Shown: piece after piece, positions 54,529 to 63,657 of the stretch
How positions within the stretch are numbered: position 1 is the stretch's first letter
Layout: every line of letters begins with the position of its first letter
Assembly (NCBI RefSeq): GCF_026015885.1
Contig: NZ_JAPDUG010000002.1
Location: 62,001 to 126,000 of the forward strand
Length of the DNA stretch: 64,000 nt
DNA from: Halocynthiibacter sp. SDUM655004
GTDB lineage: Bacteria; Pseudomonadota; Alphaproteobacteria; Rhodobacterales; Rhodobacteraceae
Direction of reading: 5' to 3'
Position numbers and translations under genes: made by a program
The notes under the pieces: model-generated
What the model was told of the DNA's origin: nothing
Databases searched by the model: none
The model's input: the letters and a program-made list of their open reading frames with translations, nothing else

Positions 54529-55818
54529 CTATCCCAGCTTCACGTTGTCGATGCCGACGATCTTGTCGTAGGCCCAGTAGAGAATAAGCACGACCGCGAG
54601 AAGGATGGTGCCAAGTGCGGCGGCAAGCCCCCAGTTGAGCGACGAGGAAATGTGGTAGGCAATCCGGTTCGAGATAAATACGCCTTTGGTACCGCCCACA
54701 ATTTCGGGCGTGATGTAGTAACCAATTGCGAGGATGAACACGAGGATCGACCCTGCCCCAATTCCCGGAATACTCTGCGGGAAATACACGCGCCAGAATG
54801 CCGTCCAATTGGTTGCACCAAGCGATTTCGCGGCGCGGAGGTATGTTGGCTGAATGGTCTGCATCACCGAATACATCGGCAAAATCATGAACGGCAACAG
54901 GATGTGGGTCATGGCCACGATGGTACCGATTTGGTTGTTGATAATCACTAGCCGCGCGTCATCCGCGACCAAACCAAGCCAGACAAGCGTATCGTTGATA
55001 ACCCCTTGTTGCTGCAACATAACCTTCCATGCAGATGTCCGCACCAAGAGCGAGGTCCAGAACGGCAACAGCACAAGGATCATTAACAGGTTCGATATAC
55101 GCATCGGCAGGTTGGCCAGCAGCCAAGCCACCGGATAACTCAACAGAATACAAAAGCCCGTAATGATGAGCGACATTTTAAGCGTTCGGCCAAAGAGCGT
55201 GAGCAAAATCCGCTTGTTTTCAGGCTGCATTTCTGGCCCTTCGGCGGTGCGCTGCATATCAACCGCATTCAGAAAATAGCCATCGGTGTATTTTCCGGAA
55301 TGCGTTTGAATCGTCGCCCATGTTTTGACTTCGCCCCATCCATCATGGATATCGATCAGCTTTTCTTTGAAGGGAGCGTCTTCGACCGGATCAAGCTTCT
55401 TGATAGCGCGTCCGGAACGGCGGAACATCGAGGACATACCGGTTTCTTCATAGTTCAGCCGCGAACCAAGGCGTGTATGGGTCTTTTCGTCAACGGCGAC
55501 AACCATATCGCGAACGAAGGCGGCATAGACCTCTTCGGGCGGCAACTCGCCACTTGTGGCGTCCCAACTGGCCAATTCGGCAACGGTTTCGGGAAGCGTT
55601 TCCTCAACAATACCGTTCTCGACAGAGCGGAACAGCATGGAGGCAATAGGAACGAGGAAAGATAGAATAACAAACAACAGTAGCGGTGCGATCAGTATGA
55701 GAGCACGAAGCTTTTGCCGCCGCAAACTGCGTGCAAGGCTTTGCTTAAGAGGAGTTCCGTCTGCGGCCAGCACGGGGCCGTTGGACTGTGGCGCGTCTTG
55801 TTGTGTCGCGTCGGACAT
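54529..55818 (-). CDS. ABC transporter permease, PotB-like with large periplasmic insert
   Basis: This 429-residue permease has its first membrane segment at about 38-62. A hydrophilic stretch of about 140 residues (65-205) follows before the next segment, then the usual PotB core with the EAA loop LRAAKSLGATNWTAFWRVYFP. The insert should lie in the periplasm and may touch the binding protein. Standard PotB is about 285 residues. It forms the channel with the PotC-like partner whose gene begins four bases later on the same strand. A stem-loop separates it from the binding-protein gene. Confidence 0.86.
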   Translation of the reverse strand: MSDATQQDAPQSNGPVLAADGTPLKQSLARSLRRQKLRALILIAPLLLFVILSFLVPIASMLFRSVENGIVEETLPETVAELASWDATSGELPPEEVYAAFVRDMVVAVDEKTHTRLGSRLNYEETGMSSMFRRSGRAIKKLDPVEDAPFKEKLIDIHDGWGEVKTWATIQTHSGKYTDGYFLNAVDMQRTAEGPEMQPENKRILLTLFGRTLKMSLIITGFCILLSYPVAWLLANLPMRISNLLMILVLLPFWTSLLVRTSAWKVMLQQQGVINDTLVWLGLVADDARLVIINNQIGTIVAMTHILLPFMILPMYSVMQTIQPTYLRAAKSLGATNWTAFWRVYFPQSIPGIGAGSILVFILAIGYYITPEIVGGTKGVFISNRIAYHISSSLNWGLAAALGTILLAVVLILYWAYDKIVGIDNVKLG

Positions 55819-55847
55819 TTGTTCCGCCCTGTTTTTTTGAATTTAGT

Positions 55848-55875
55848 ACGAAGGGCCACCGATGCGGCCCTTCGT
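55848..55875 (-). repeat. Perfect intercistronic hairpin between binding-protein and permease genes
   Basis: ACGAAGGGCC and GGCCCTTCGT pair perfectly around an eight-base loop, 24 bases after the binding-protein stop. No strong T-run follows. Such hairpins often protect the abundant binding-protein mRNA while reducing permease expression. Confidence 0.65.
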
Positions 55876-55899
55876 AATTTTAGGATCTAAGCCAGAGGC

Positions 55900-56988
55900 T
55901 TATTGAGCAAGCCAAGCTTGGAATTTCGCGTCGATGTCGTCGCGGTAGTCAGCCCAGAACTCGTAGTTATAGAGGAACGTACGCTTCGCGTTCTCTGGAT
56001 CGGTTGGCATATGTGGCGCCATCTCGATACCGAGTTCGGCGTGCTGGCCAACGAGCGGTGCGGAAGATGCACGCGCAGGACCGTAGGAGATGTATTTCGC
56101 TTGGTCAGCAAGACGCTGTGTATCTGTTGCGAAATAGATGTAATCCAACGCACGCTGCTTACGCTCTTCGGAAAGACCGGCAGGGATAATCCAACCGTCA
56201 AGGTCAAACACCTGCGCGTCCCAGAGCATCGCAACTGGCTGTTTCTGCTCTTCGATCACGGAGAACAGGCGACCGTTGTAAGTCGAACCCATTACAACTT
56301 CGCCATCGGCGAGAAGCTGAGGCGTATCCGCACCTGCAGACCACCAAACAACGTCATCCTTGATTGTCTCAAGCTTGGCGAGCGCACGGTCCTGACCTTC
56401 GTCGGTTGCCAGCACGTCATAGACTTCGTCGAAGCCAACGCCATCACAGATCAACGCCCATTCCATGTTGTTGATAGGACGTTTCTCAAGAGCACGTTTG
56501 CCAGGGTAAGCTTCTGTATCAAATACGGCGCAAACGTCTGTTGGCGGTGTGTCGCCAACCATGTCTGTGCGGTAGCCGAATGTTGTCGAGTAAACGATCT
56601 GTGGGATGAAACACTCGCTTACGAGCAGATCACCGAAGTCTTCGGAAGCTGGCGTGCCGTCTGGCGCAGGAGCGAGAACCTCGTCCGCATCGATTTCCAT
56701 TGCAAGACCTTCGTCACACAGACGGATCGCATCAGAAGCCACAACGTCAACAACATCCCAAGTGACGTTGTCCGCTTCGTTCATTGCGCGCAGTTTGGCA
56801 ACCGCTTCGTTGGAGCTGTCGTCGTTGATGATCGTAATGCCGGTCTTTTCGGAATATGGCTCGTGATAAGCCTTAAGCTGAGACTTCGAATAAGCCCCGC
56901 CCCATGACACAATTGTCATTTCTTCTGCCGTAGCCGCACCCGCAAGGGCAACTGCTGCTACTGACATCAAATACTTGGAATATTTCAT
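55900..56988 (-). CDS. ABC transporter periplasmic substrate-binding protein (spermidine/putrescine family)
   Basis: This 362-residue secreted binding protein has a signal peptide (MKYSKYLMSVAAVALAGAATA) and the type II binding-protein fold of the PotD/PotF group (MTIVSWGGAYSKSQLKAYHEPYSEKTG at the start of the mature part, read in pieces). It captures the substrate for the permeases encoded downstream. The family covers polyamines, opines and other organic cations. The specific ligand cannot be told from the motifs. It is the second gene of the transporter operon, after the ATPase. Confidence 0.9.
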   Translation of the reverse strand: MKYSKYLMSVAAVALAGAATAEEMTIVSWGGAYSKSQLKAYHEPYSEKTGITIINDDSSNEAVAKLRAMNEADNVTWDVVDVVASDAIRLCDEGLAMEIDADEVLAPAPDGTPASEDFGDLLVSECFIPQIVYSTTFGYRTDMVGDTPPTDVCAVFDTEAYPGKRALEKRPINNMEWALICDGVGFDEVYDVLATDEGQDRALAKLETIKDDVVWWSAGADTPQLLADGEVVMGSTYNGRLFSVIEEQKQPVAMLWDAQVFDLDGWIIPAGLSEERKQRALDYIYFATDTQRLADQAKYISYGPARASSAPLVGQHAELGIEMAPHMPTDPENAKRTFLYNYEFWADYRDDIDAKFQAWLAQ

Positions 56989-57092
56989 TCATATTCTCCC
57001 ATTCGTCCGCCTTGTTCATGTTCGATAGCCAGGGGCGGATCGATCCCAGCCATCGCGTTCATCCGCGCCGCGAGGCGACGCAGGCAAAGCAA

Positions 57093-58250
57093 TTAAGCGT
57101 CGAGCGCCCGACAATCCTCGGCCAACCAGCCGATATTGATTATCTCGCCGGGTTTGAGTTTCACGGCGTCAGGGGCGTTCCGCGTTTTGACGATGAAATC
57201 ATCGTTTCCAGCCACGCTTAGGCGGAAGCGGAAAATGTCACCCATATAGATGAATTCCTTAACTTCGGCCTTCAGCGTATGCGCATCTTCGTGCAAACGC
57301 TCTTTGTTAAATTCTACGCGCTCCGGACGGATAGACACTTTGGTCCGTTCGCCCGCATGGGTCACGTTAACGGGCATGGCGTCGATCTCTTCGCCATTGT
57401 CCAAGGTCACCACGCAATGGTTACCGGAGATTTTGGTAACAACGCCTTCTAGCGTATTGTTTTCACCAATAAATTGCGCAACGAAGCTGTTACCGGGCGC
57501 TTCATAGAGCTCATCCGGCGGCGCGAGTTGCTGAATACGGCCATCGTCGAATACGGCGACGCGATCCGACATGGTCAGCGCCTCTGTCTGGTCGTGTGTC
57601 ACGTAAACTGTCGTAATGCCGAGCTCATGTGCCAGACGTGTGATTTCAAACTGCATGTGTTCACGCAGCTGTTTATCAAGCGCGCCGAGCGGTTCGTCCA
57701 TCAAAACCAGCTCCGGCTCAAATACCAGCGCCCGCGCCAAAGCGATCCGCTGCTGCTGACCACCAGAAAGCTGAGCCGGACGACGACCGCCAAACTCACC
57801 CATCTGCACCATATCAAGCGCACGCATAACTTTTTTCTCGCGCTCGGATTTCCCAATTTTGCGAACTTCAAGCGGGAACGCGAGGTTTTCTGCAACCGTC
57901 ATATGCGGGAACAGCGCATAGTTCTGGAACACCATGCCAATGCCGCGTTTGTGCGGCGGGATGTTGTTGATCGACTGACCATCCAACAGGATATCGCCAT
58001 GGGTTGCGGTTTCAAATCCAGCGAGCATCATCAAGCAGGTTGTCTTGCCCGAACCCGAAGGTCCAAGCATCGTCAGGAATTCACCTTTCGGCATCGAAAG
58101 GTTCAGATCCTTCACAACCAAATTTTCGCCATCGTATGATTTTTGCACGCGTTTGAACTCTACGAACGCGGCGTCGTTTGACAATTTGGCCACAAGGCCC
58201 CCCTGTTTTCTTTTCAGCCACTTTTGTTGGGCCGTTTTGTTGAAATCCAT
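57093..58250 (-). CDS. ABC transporter ATP-binding protein (PotA-like)
   Basis: This 385-residue ATPase has Walker A GPSGSGKTT, the signature LSGGQQQRIALARAL, Walker B LVLMDEPLGALD, the switch histidine in YVTHDQTEAL and a C-terminal TOBE domain (about 290-375), as in PotA and FbpC. It powers the two permeases. ATG 58250 has no ribosome site; GTG 58193 with a GGGGG stretch just upstream is a fair alternative that removes 19 residues. It follows the aminotransferase gene by 220 bases on the same strand. Confidence 0.93.
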   Translation of the reverse strand: MDFNKTAQQKWLKRKQGGLVAKLSNDAAFVEFKRVQKSYDGENLVVKDLNLSMPKGEFLTMLGPSGSGKTTCLMMLAGFETATHGDILLDGQSINNIPPHKRGIGMVFQNYALFPHMTVAENLAFPLEVRKIGKSEREKKVMRALDMVQMGEFGGRRPAQLSGGQQQRIALARALVFEPELVLMDEPLGALDKQLREHMQFEITRLAHELGITTVYVTHDQTEALTMSDRVAVFDDGRIQQLAPPDELYEAPGNSFVAQFIGENNTLEGVVTKISGNHCVVTLDNGEEIDAMPVNVTHAGERTKVSIRPERVEFNKERLHEDAHTLKAEVKEFIYMGDIFRFRLSVAGNDDFIVKTRNAPDAVKLKPGEIINIGWLAEDCRALDA

Positions 58251-58470
58251 TAGAACGCATGCACCTGCGGCAACGCAACCGGATTCTAGGAAGTTCTTGG
58301 ATCACTCCCCAATTGCGCCGTTTTATCGTTCAAAAACGACAACTTATACCGTGACCTGAATCCAACAGATTCGCCGGAAGCCCCCAAAAACCGATTCGTC
58401 ACCCTCGCAGTCTCCATCACTGAAAATACTGCAGTAACTGCGATTTTTTGGCGCTTTCCGGCATCATTAT

Positions 58471-59841
58471 TCACCCTAGCACACTCCGAATTGCAGAGGC
58501 TGTTTTAGCCGCAATCTCGTCTGCTTCGGACTGGCTCAGGCATAGCGGTGGTGCGAAACCAAGGATGTCTCCCTGCGGCATTGCGCGAGCAATTACCCCC
58601 TCTGACAAGAGTGCCGCGGCGATCGATGGCCCGACTTTTTCGCCCGCATCAAAGAACTGTCGCTTCTCACTGTCTTTGACCATTTCGACCGCACAGAGCA
58701 TCCCCTCGCCGCGCACTTCGCCAACATGAGCCATGTCGCCCACAGCCTCCCGCATAACGGCATTGAAATATGCACCGGTTTTGCCCGCGTTTTCGACCAA
58801 CCCAAGCTCATCAATCAACTTGAGGTTTGCAACGCCAGCCGCCGCACCAATCGGATGCGCGGAATAGGTCCAGCCGTGGCCAATCGGGCCGTTTTCGTCT
58901 GTCCCCTGCTCCAGAACTTTCCAGACCTTGTCGCTGATGATGGAGCCAGAGAGCGGCGCATAGGCCGAGGTAAGCCCCTTGGCGATCGTGATGATATCTG
59001 GCCGCATGCCGTAATGATCGGAACCAAACATCGATCCAAGCCGCCCGAAGCCCGTTACGACCTCATCAGCTATCAAAAGGATGTCGTATTTGGCCAATAC
59101 TGCTTGAATAGCGTCCCAATACTCTTCCGGTGGCGGAACAATCCCGCCTGTGCCCAAGACCGGCTCGCCGATGAAGGCCGCTATTGTCTCTGGGCCCTCG
59201 TCCAGAATTTGCGCTTCCAACTTGGCGGCGCAATCGGCAACGAATTCCGCTTCGGACATGCTCGTGTCTTCGCGTCGATAGAAATATGGCGCTTCGGTAT
59301 GGATGACCTGCGCCAATGGCAGATCGAATTTCTTGTGGAACAACTCCAGCCCTGTGAGCGATCCGGTCATCAGGCCGGAGCCGTGATATCCGCGCCAGCG
59401 ACTGATGATCTTCTTTTTCTCTGGACGGCCAAGAATGTTGTTATAGTACCAAACGAGCTTGATATTTGTCTCGTTGGCGTCGGAGCCAGAGAGCCCGAAA
59501 TACACTTTGGACATATGATCAGGCGCACGGTCCAGAACCATTTTAGCTAGTGTAATTGACGCTTCTGTCCCATGTCCTGCATAGGAATGGTAATAGGCAA
59601 GCTCTTGGGCTTGGGCCGCAATCGCATCAGATATCTCGCGCCGCCCATACCCCACGTTGACACAATAAAGCCCCGCAAAAGCATCCAGAAGCCGTGTGCC
59701 ATTACGATCTTCAATATGGCAGCCTGACCCTGTGGTTATAATCCGGCTCGGGCTTTCGCCACGCGCGTGTTGCGCGAGGTGGGTTGAAGGGTGGAAGAAG
59801 TTATCGCGGTCCCATGAATCCAGCGTGTCATTTTTCAGCAT
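58471..59841 (-). CDS. Class III omega-aminotransferase
   Basis: This 456-residue PLP enzyme is of the omega-amino acid/polyamine:pyruvate type. It has the family start DSWDRDNFFHPSTHLAQHA, the pyridine aspartate in LLIADEVVTGFGR and the Schiff-base Lys288 in ITIAKGLTSAYAPLSG. I chose ATG 59841 with AGAGGA seven bases upstream; the frame runs on to 60000 but that part overlaps the divergent control region. Location between the transporter and the hydrolase genes suggests it removes the amino group of the imported compound or of its hydrolysis product. Confidence 0.9.
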   Translation of the reverse strand: MLKNDTLDSWDRDNFFHPSTHLAQHARGESPSRIITTGSGCHIEDRNGTRLLDAFAGLYCVNVGYGRREISDAIAAQAQELAYYHSYAGHGTEASITLAKMVLDRAPDHMSKVYFGLSGSDANETNIKLVWYYNNILGRPEKKKIISRWRGYHGSGLMTGSLTGLELFHKKFDLPLAQVIHTEAPYFYRREDTSMSEAEFVADCAAKLEAQILDEGPETIAAFIGEPVLGTGGIVPPPEEYWDAIQAVLAKYDILLIADEVVTGFGRLGSMFGSDHYGMRPDIITIAKGLTSAYAPLSGSIISDKVWKVLEQGTDENGPIGHGWTYSAHPIGAAAGVANLKLIDELGLVENAGKTGAYFNAVMREAVGDMAHVGEVRGEGMLCAVEMVKDSEKRQFFDAGEKVGPSIAAALLSEGVIARAMPQGDILGFAPPLCLSQSEADEIAAKTASAIRSVLG

Positions 59842-59984
59842 TGCATATCCTCTGGCGGTATTTGCCTGTGGTGTATTGATCTTCACAAAGCCAGGGGATG
59901 CGCACAAATCGGGCAACATGGCTCCGTTCTCCGCAGCAGCGCGCAATGCCTTTCTTGCGGAGACAGGCAATACATAGTCAAAAA

Positions 59985-60018
59985 AACCTGTCATGGCCAC
60001 AGTTTAAATGGACAGGTT
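59985..60018. promoter_or_regulatory. Inverted repeat AACCTGTC/GACAGGTT
   Basis: Perfect eight-base arms are separated by 18 bases in the divergent aminotransferase/hydrolase region. Its size suits a dimeric regulator. No regulator gene lies in the cluster. Confidence 0.5.
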
Positions 60019-60025
60019 AATTTCA

Positions 60026-60039
60026 TTGCGGCGCCGCAA
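60026..60039. promoter_or_regulatory. Perfect 14-base palindrome
   Basis: TTGCGGCGCCGCAA is fully self-complementary and lies about 100 bases upstream of the hydrolase start, between two other symmetric elements. Confidence 0.5.
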
Positions 60040-60052
60040 GGCTATTGCCATG

Positions 60053-60064
60053 TGCAAATTTGCA
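60053..60064. promoter_or_regulatory. Perfect 12-base palindrome
   Basis: TGCAAATTTGCA is fully self-complementary, 73 bases upstream of the hydrolase start. It is the third symmetric element within 80 bases. Confidence 0.45.
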
Positions 60065-60137
60065 TGCTCAAATCCGCGAACGTCGGCGGTATTTCGTACC
60101 GCTACGCTTCATGACAACCGAATAGAGGACGCCCGCC

Positions 60138-61322
60138 ATGGCCCATGCAAATCCGGCATTCACGCAAGCGGAATATGCGCGCCGCCTTGCCAAGACACGC
60201 GCTGCGATGGCCAAAGCGGGGCTTGATGCGCTCTATGTGCAGGACCCTTCGAATATGGGCTGGATCACCGGTTATGAAGGTTGGTCGTTCTATGTGCATC
60301 AGGGAGTGTTGATCTTTCACGATCAGGACCCGATCTGGTGGGGGCGGAATATGGACGCCAAAGGCGCCCTGCGTACAGTCTGGATGGATGACGCCCGCGT
60401 GCACGGCTATGACGATACTTACGTGCAATCCACAACCCGTCACCCCATGCAAGACCTCGCCGCCCTTTTTCAGGAGTTAGGGTATAGCAATGGGCGGATC
60501 GGCGTCGAACTCGAGAACTATTACTATTCGGCAAAGGCGCACCTTACTTTGGTCGAGAGCCTCCCCGACGCAACGCTGATCGACGCCACTGCCCTCGTGA
60601 ACTGGCAGCGCGCGGTGAAATCGGACGAAGAAATCGTCATGATGCGCAATGCTGCGCGTATTTCCGAAAGGATTATCGACGGGTTGGTCGAACGCATTGA
60701 ACCGGGCCTAAGAAAGAATGACCTCGTTGCCGAGATCTATCGCGACGCAATCAGCAGCACAGGAGAAATCTGGGGCGATTATGCTGCCATCGTGCCGCTG
60801 CTGCCCTCTGGAGCGGACGCCTCTGCCCCGCATCTCACGTGGGACGGCAAACCGCTCAAATCCGGAGAATGCACCTATCTTGAAATCTCGGGCTGTTATC
60901 GCAGGTACCACGCACCGTTCTGTCGCTCTGTTTTCCTAGGTACGCCGCCTGATCACGTGAAAAGGGCCGAAGCTGCACTTGTGGAGGGGTTACAGGCCGG
61001 ACTTGACGCTGCCCGCGCTGGAAACCGAGCCAAAGACATCGCACATGCGCTTGCAGGACCGCTTGAACGCGCGGGTATTAAACGCGGCGCGCGCTGTGGC
61101 TATCCAATCGGTCTTTCCTATCCGCCAGATTGGGGAGAACGGACAATTTCCTTGCGCGACAACGACGATACAATTTTGGAGCCTGGGATGACATTCCACT
61201 TCATGCCCGGCCTATGGATGGACGATTGGGGCCTTGAAATCACCGAGTCCATCCTGATCAAACCTGAAGGCCCAGCCGAGTGTTTCTGTGACCGCCCGCA
61301 AAAACTGTTTGTTAAACCCTGA
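60138..61322 (+). CDS. M24-family (creatinase/ectoine hydrolase-like) metal-independent hydrolase
   Basis: This 394-residue pita-bread-fold protein has the creatinase N-terminal domain (about 1-160) and an M24 catalytic domain. The M24 metal ligands are largely lost: the first Asp is Glu249 (YLEISG), the second is Pro260 (HAPFCR) and the ligand His is Tyr322 ([11 protein letters not shown]); only the two late Glu positions remain. His232 in PHLTWDG stands where creatinase has its catalytic histidine. It should therefore be a C-N hydrolase like creatinase or ectoine hydrolase DoeA, not a peptidase. The next gene, an ArgE-like deacylase, starts in its stop codon. Confidence 0.85.
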   Translation: MAHANPAFTQAEYARRLAKTRAAMAKAGLDALYVQDPSNMGWITGYEGWSFYVHQGVLIFHDQDPIWWGRNMDAKGALRTVWMDDARVHGYDDTYVQSTTRHPMQDLAALFQELGYSNGRIGVELENYYYSAKAHLTLVESLPDATLIDATALVNWQRAVKSDEEIVMMRNAARISERIIDGLVERIEPGLRKNDLVAEIYRDAISSTGEIWGDYAAIVPLLPSGADASAPHLTWDGKPLKSGECTYLEISGCYRRYHAPFCRSVFLGTPPDHVKRAEAALVEGLQAGLDAARAGNRAKDIAHALAGPLERAGIKRGARCGYPIGLSYPPDWGERTISLRDNDDTILEPGMTFHFMPGLWMDDWGLEITESILIKPEGPAECFCDRPQKLFVKP

Positions 61323-62476
61323 TGCGTGACCAAACCATTGATATCCTGCGCGACCTGATCGCATACCCAACTGTTTCCTCGGAGAGCAATCTCCAAATGA
61401 TCGGGCACCTTGCTGGACAGCTTGAAGCCGCCGGCGCGCGCTGTTTTCTCTCGGGGGACGATACGGGCAGTAAAGCCAACCTCTTTGCAACGCTTGGCCC
61501 TGACGGCCCTGGCGGCATACTTCTTTCAGGGCATAGCGATGTCGTGCCAGTTCTGGATCAGGACTGGAGCAGCGATCCATTTGAGATGACAGAGCGAGAT
61601 GGCAGACTTTATGGTCGCGGCACCTGCGACATGAAGGGGTTCATCGCGGCCGCCGTAGCCTTCGCCGGGCAAATCGACCCTGCCCGCCTGATCCGCCCGT
61701 TGCATTTTGCCTTTACCTATGACGAGGAAGTCGGGTGCCTTGGGGCACGCCACCTTGTGGGCGAACTGGCCCAGCGCAATATACTGCCGGACATTGCAAT
61801 TATCGGCGAGCCCACAAAAATGCGCATCATCGAGGGGCATAAGGGCTGCTGTGAATACACCACGCATTTTAGCGGGTTAGAGGGGCATGGCTCCCTGCCC
61901 GACGCGGGTGTGAACGCCGCTGAATACGCCGCTCGCTATGTAAGCCGCTTGATGGAGCTGCGCGAACAACTCAAACCCCGCGCGCCACAGAACAGCCGCT
62001 TTGATCCGCCGTGGACCACCATCAACATCGGACGCATTGCCGGCGGGGTGGCTCATAACGTGATTGCGGGCAAGGCAGAGGTAGATTGGGAAATGCGCCC
62101 TGTGCAAAAGACTGATGCGGAGTTTGTGAAGCAAGCGCTCGCCACCTATGTGCGCGACACCCTTCTTCCGGACATGCATGCGGTTTGCAACCACGCAGCG
62201 ATCACAACCGAAACCATCGGAGAAGTCACGGGCCTTGACCCCATGCACGATAACGCCGCGCGCGATCTTGTGGCAGAGCTCACTGGATCAAACAGCGCCG
62301 ATGTTGTCTCGTTCGGAACGGAAGCAGGTTTGTTTCAAGAGCTTGGCATGAACGTTGTGGTCTGCGGCCCCGGCTCTATTGAACAGGCGCACAAACCCGA
62401 CGAGTTCATTACCGTGGAGCAGCTCAACAAGTGTTGTGACATGCTCGCGCGTTTGGGCAAGAAACTAACTGCATAA
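61322..62476 (+). CDS. argE: ArgE-like M20 deacylase
   Basis: This 384-residue zinc amidohydrolase of the acetylornithine deacetylase group has the M20 marks SGHSDVVPV (H71, D73), [11 protein letters not shown] (D103) and [10 protein letters not shown] (E135, E136). It may remove an acetyl or other acyl group from the ring-opened product of the preceding hydrolase, as N-acetyl-diaminobutyrate is deacetylated in ectoine breakdown, where a different family (DoeB) does this. ATG 61322 overlaps the previous stop (TGATG). An arginine-biosynthesis role is possible but less fitting to context. Confidence 0.88.
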   Translation: MRDQTIDILRDLIAYPTVSSESNLQMIGHLAGQLEAAGARCFLSGDDTGSKANLFATLGPDGPGGILLSGHSDVVPVLDQDWSSDPFEMTERDGRLYGRGTCDMKGFIAAAVAFAGQIDPARLIRPLHFAFTYDEEVGCLGARHLVGELAQRNILPDIAIIGEPTKMRIIEGHKGCCEYTTHFSGLEGHGSLPDAGVNAAEYAARYVSRLMELREQLKPRAPQNSRFDPPWTTINIGRIAGGVAHNVIAGKAEVDWEMRPVQKTDAEFVKQALATYVRDTLLPDMHAVCNHAAITTETIGEVTGLDPMHDNAARDLVAELTGSNSADVVSFGTEAGLFQELGMNVVVCGPGSIEQAHKPDEFITVEQLNKCCDMLARLGKKLTA

Positions 62477-62481
62477 AAGGC

Positions 62482-63342
62482 TTAGGCTCCGTGACTTCGG
62501 TCATACGGCGAAACCGCGGGCAATACATGTGCGGCACGGGCCTCTTCGCCCGGGTCCCATACCTCAATGAGCAATGGATAGCATTTCGCCACGTCAGAAG
62601 AGTGGGATGCAGAGCAATCACCCCCCGGACAGGCGGAAAGCCCGACGGTAAGGTCAATCTCCGCAAAAAACTCAAGATAGTCTGCCGGACGTACAGGGCT
62701 TGCCTTCATGAAATACTGTCCCGTATCCCGCGTAAATCCGGTGCACATGAAAACATTCAAAACATCATGCACCAGCCCCTCTGCAATCGGAAGGTCCATC
62801 CCTGCATGCTGCGCCAAGGCGCGGGTGAGGTTAGAGTGGCAGCAGTAATGATAATCCCCACCACCAAGCAAACGCCCCGTGTAGGGATCGCAGCGCGTCC
62901 CGATTACATCATGAACAGAGCCGCCGTACGCATCAAAGTCATACCAATCAAGCGTATCATCTACGATCGTCGCCATTGGCCGTAAAAACGGAAAACTCGA
63001 CCACATCCGGTCTCCGGTCGAAAGATGCGTGCCATGCAACGCACGGGTCTTGCCGGAATAAAACCTCTCGTTCAGGTCTTTGGTGTTCCAGATATTGAGA
63101 TCCCCAACCTGTGGCCCCTCAACAGACACAATCCGAAAAAATGCGCCAGCTGGGACGTCTATGCATCCTGCATCGCGAGGATCAACAAGGCATTCCGCGA
63201 CTTTGGTTGCCCCTCCCCGAACTTCGGACATCCGATCTAGGTCAGGCGCTTTCAGACTTTCGGTCGGATAACATATGACGGGCTGAACAGCGCGCCGCTT
63301 TTCCGCATCCGCAGGTGCAGAATGAAATGAATGCGTTTTCAA
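62482..63342 (-). CDS. DUF1989 (urea carboxylase-associated) family protein
   Basis: The 286-residue protein carries the DUF1989 core (VPAGAFFRIVSVEGPQVGDL, IGTRCDPYTGRLLGGGDY) and the late cysteine motif ACPGGDCSASHSSD. Two DUF1989 proteins (CgdA and CgdB) form carboxyguanidine deiminase in guanidine-using bacteria, so a deiminase-like role on a guanidino or amidine compound is conceivable, but no urea or guanidine carboxylase is near. It converges with the ArgE-like gene five bases away. The start is uncertain: TTG 63342 gives the full frame, ATG 63231 removes 37 residues. Confidence 0.82.
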   Translation of the reverse strand: MKTHSFHSAPADAEKRRAVQPVICYPTESLKAPDLDRMSEVRGGATKVAECLVDPRDAGCIDVPAGAFFRIVSVEGPQVGDLNIWNTKDLNERFYSGKTRALHGTHLSTGDRMWSSFPFLRPMATIVDDTLDWYDFDAYGGSVHDVIGTRCDPYTGRLLGGGDYHYCCHSNLTRALAQHAGMDLPIAEGLVHDVLNVFMCTGFTRDTGQYFMKASPVRPADYLEFFAEIDLTVGLSACPGGDCSASHSSDVAKCYPLLIEVWDPGEEARAAHVLPAVSPYDRSHGA

Positions 63343-63657
63343 GTCTCAGAACTCCGTTTATCGCGAAAAGCTTTCGGCTCCCAAAGAAACTCTCCTCCAA
63401 ACGTCAAGCGAACAACTGGAAGCGGACAATGTGATCTCGGTCAACTAACTGACGTCTTCACGCCATTGCCTGCCCTATCTTCGCTGTCGTTCGCGCAAGG
63501 AGAGAACTCTTAACTACCTATCCGCCGTGGCAGTGTCTTCCAAGAGGTTTATCGTGTTACATGTTTCCGGCAAACGGAGCCCAGCACACTGGCTAGAAAT
63601 CGCTCAGTCATAGCCGATAAGAAACCTGTAGCCCTCAACTGACACGATGTAGCTGTT
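63343..63657. other. Gene-free region before the ABC ATPase gene end
   Basis: These 315 bases lie between the DUF1989 start and the convergent-free end of an ABC ATPase gene. I found no credible reading frame, repeat, T-run hairpin or clear promoter. Confidence 0.4.

Noticed and set aside
53562-54587. 341-residue open frame opposite the PotC-like gene
   Set aside because: Extremely Arg/His/Asn-rich translation with no domain; antisense artefact.
55903-56907. 334-residue open frame opposite the ABC binding-protein gene
   Set aside because: It covers the reverse of a well-supported secreted protein and has a composition (many Cys, His, Arg) typical of shadow frames.
61322-62476. M20 enzyme as the missing allantoate amidohydrolase
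   Set aside because: Its motifs are those of ArgE/acetylornithine deacetylase, and its neighbours are an importer and a hydrolase rather than ureide genes.
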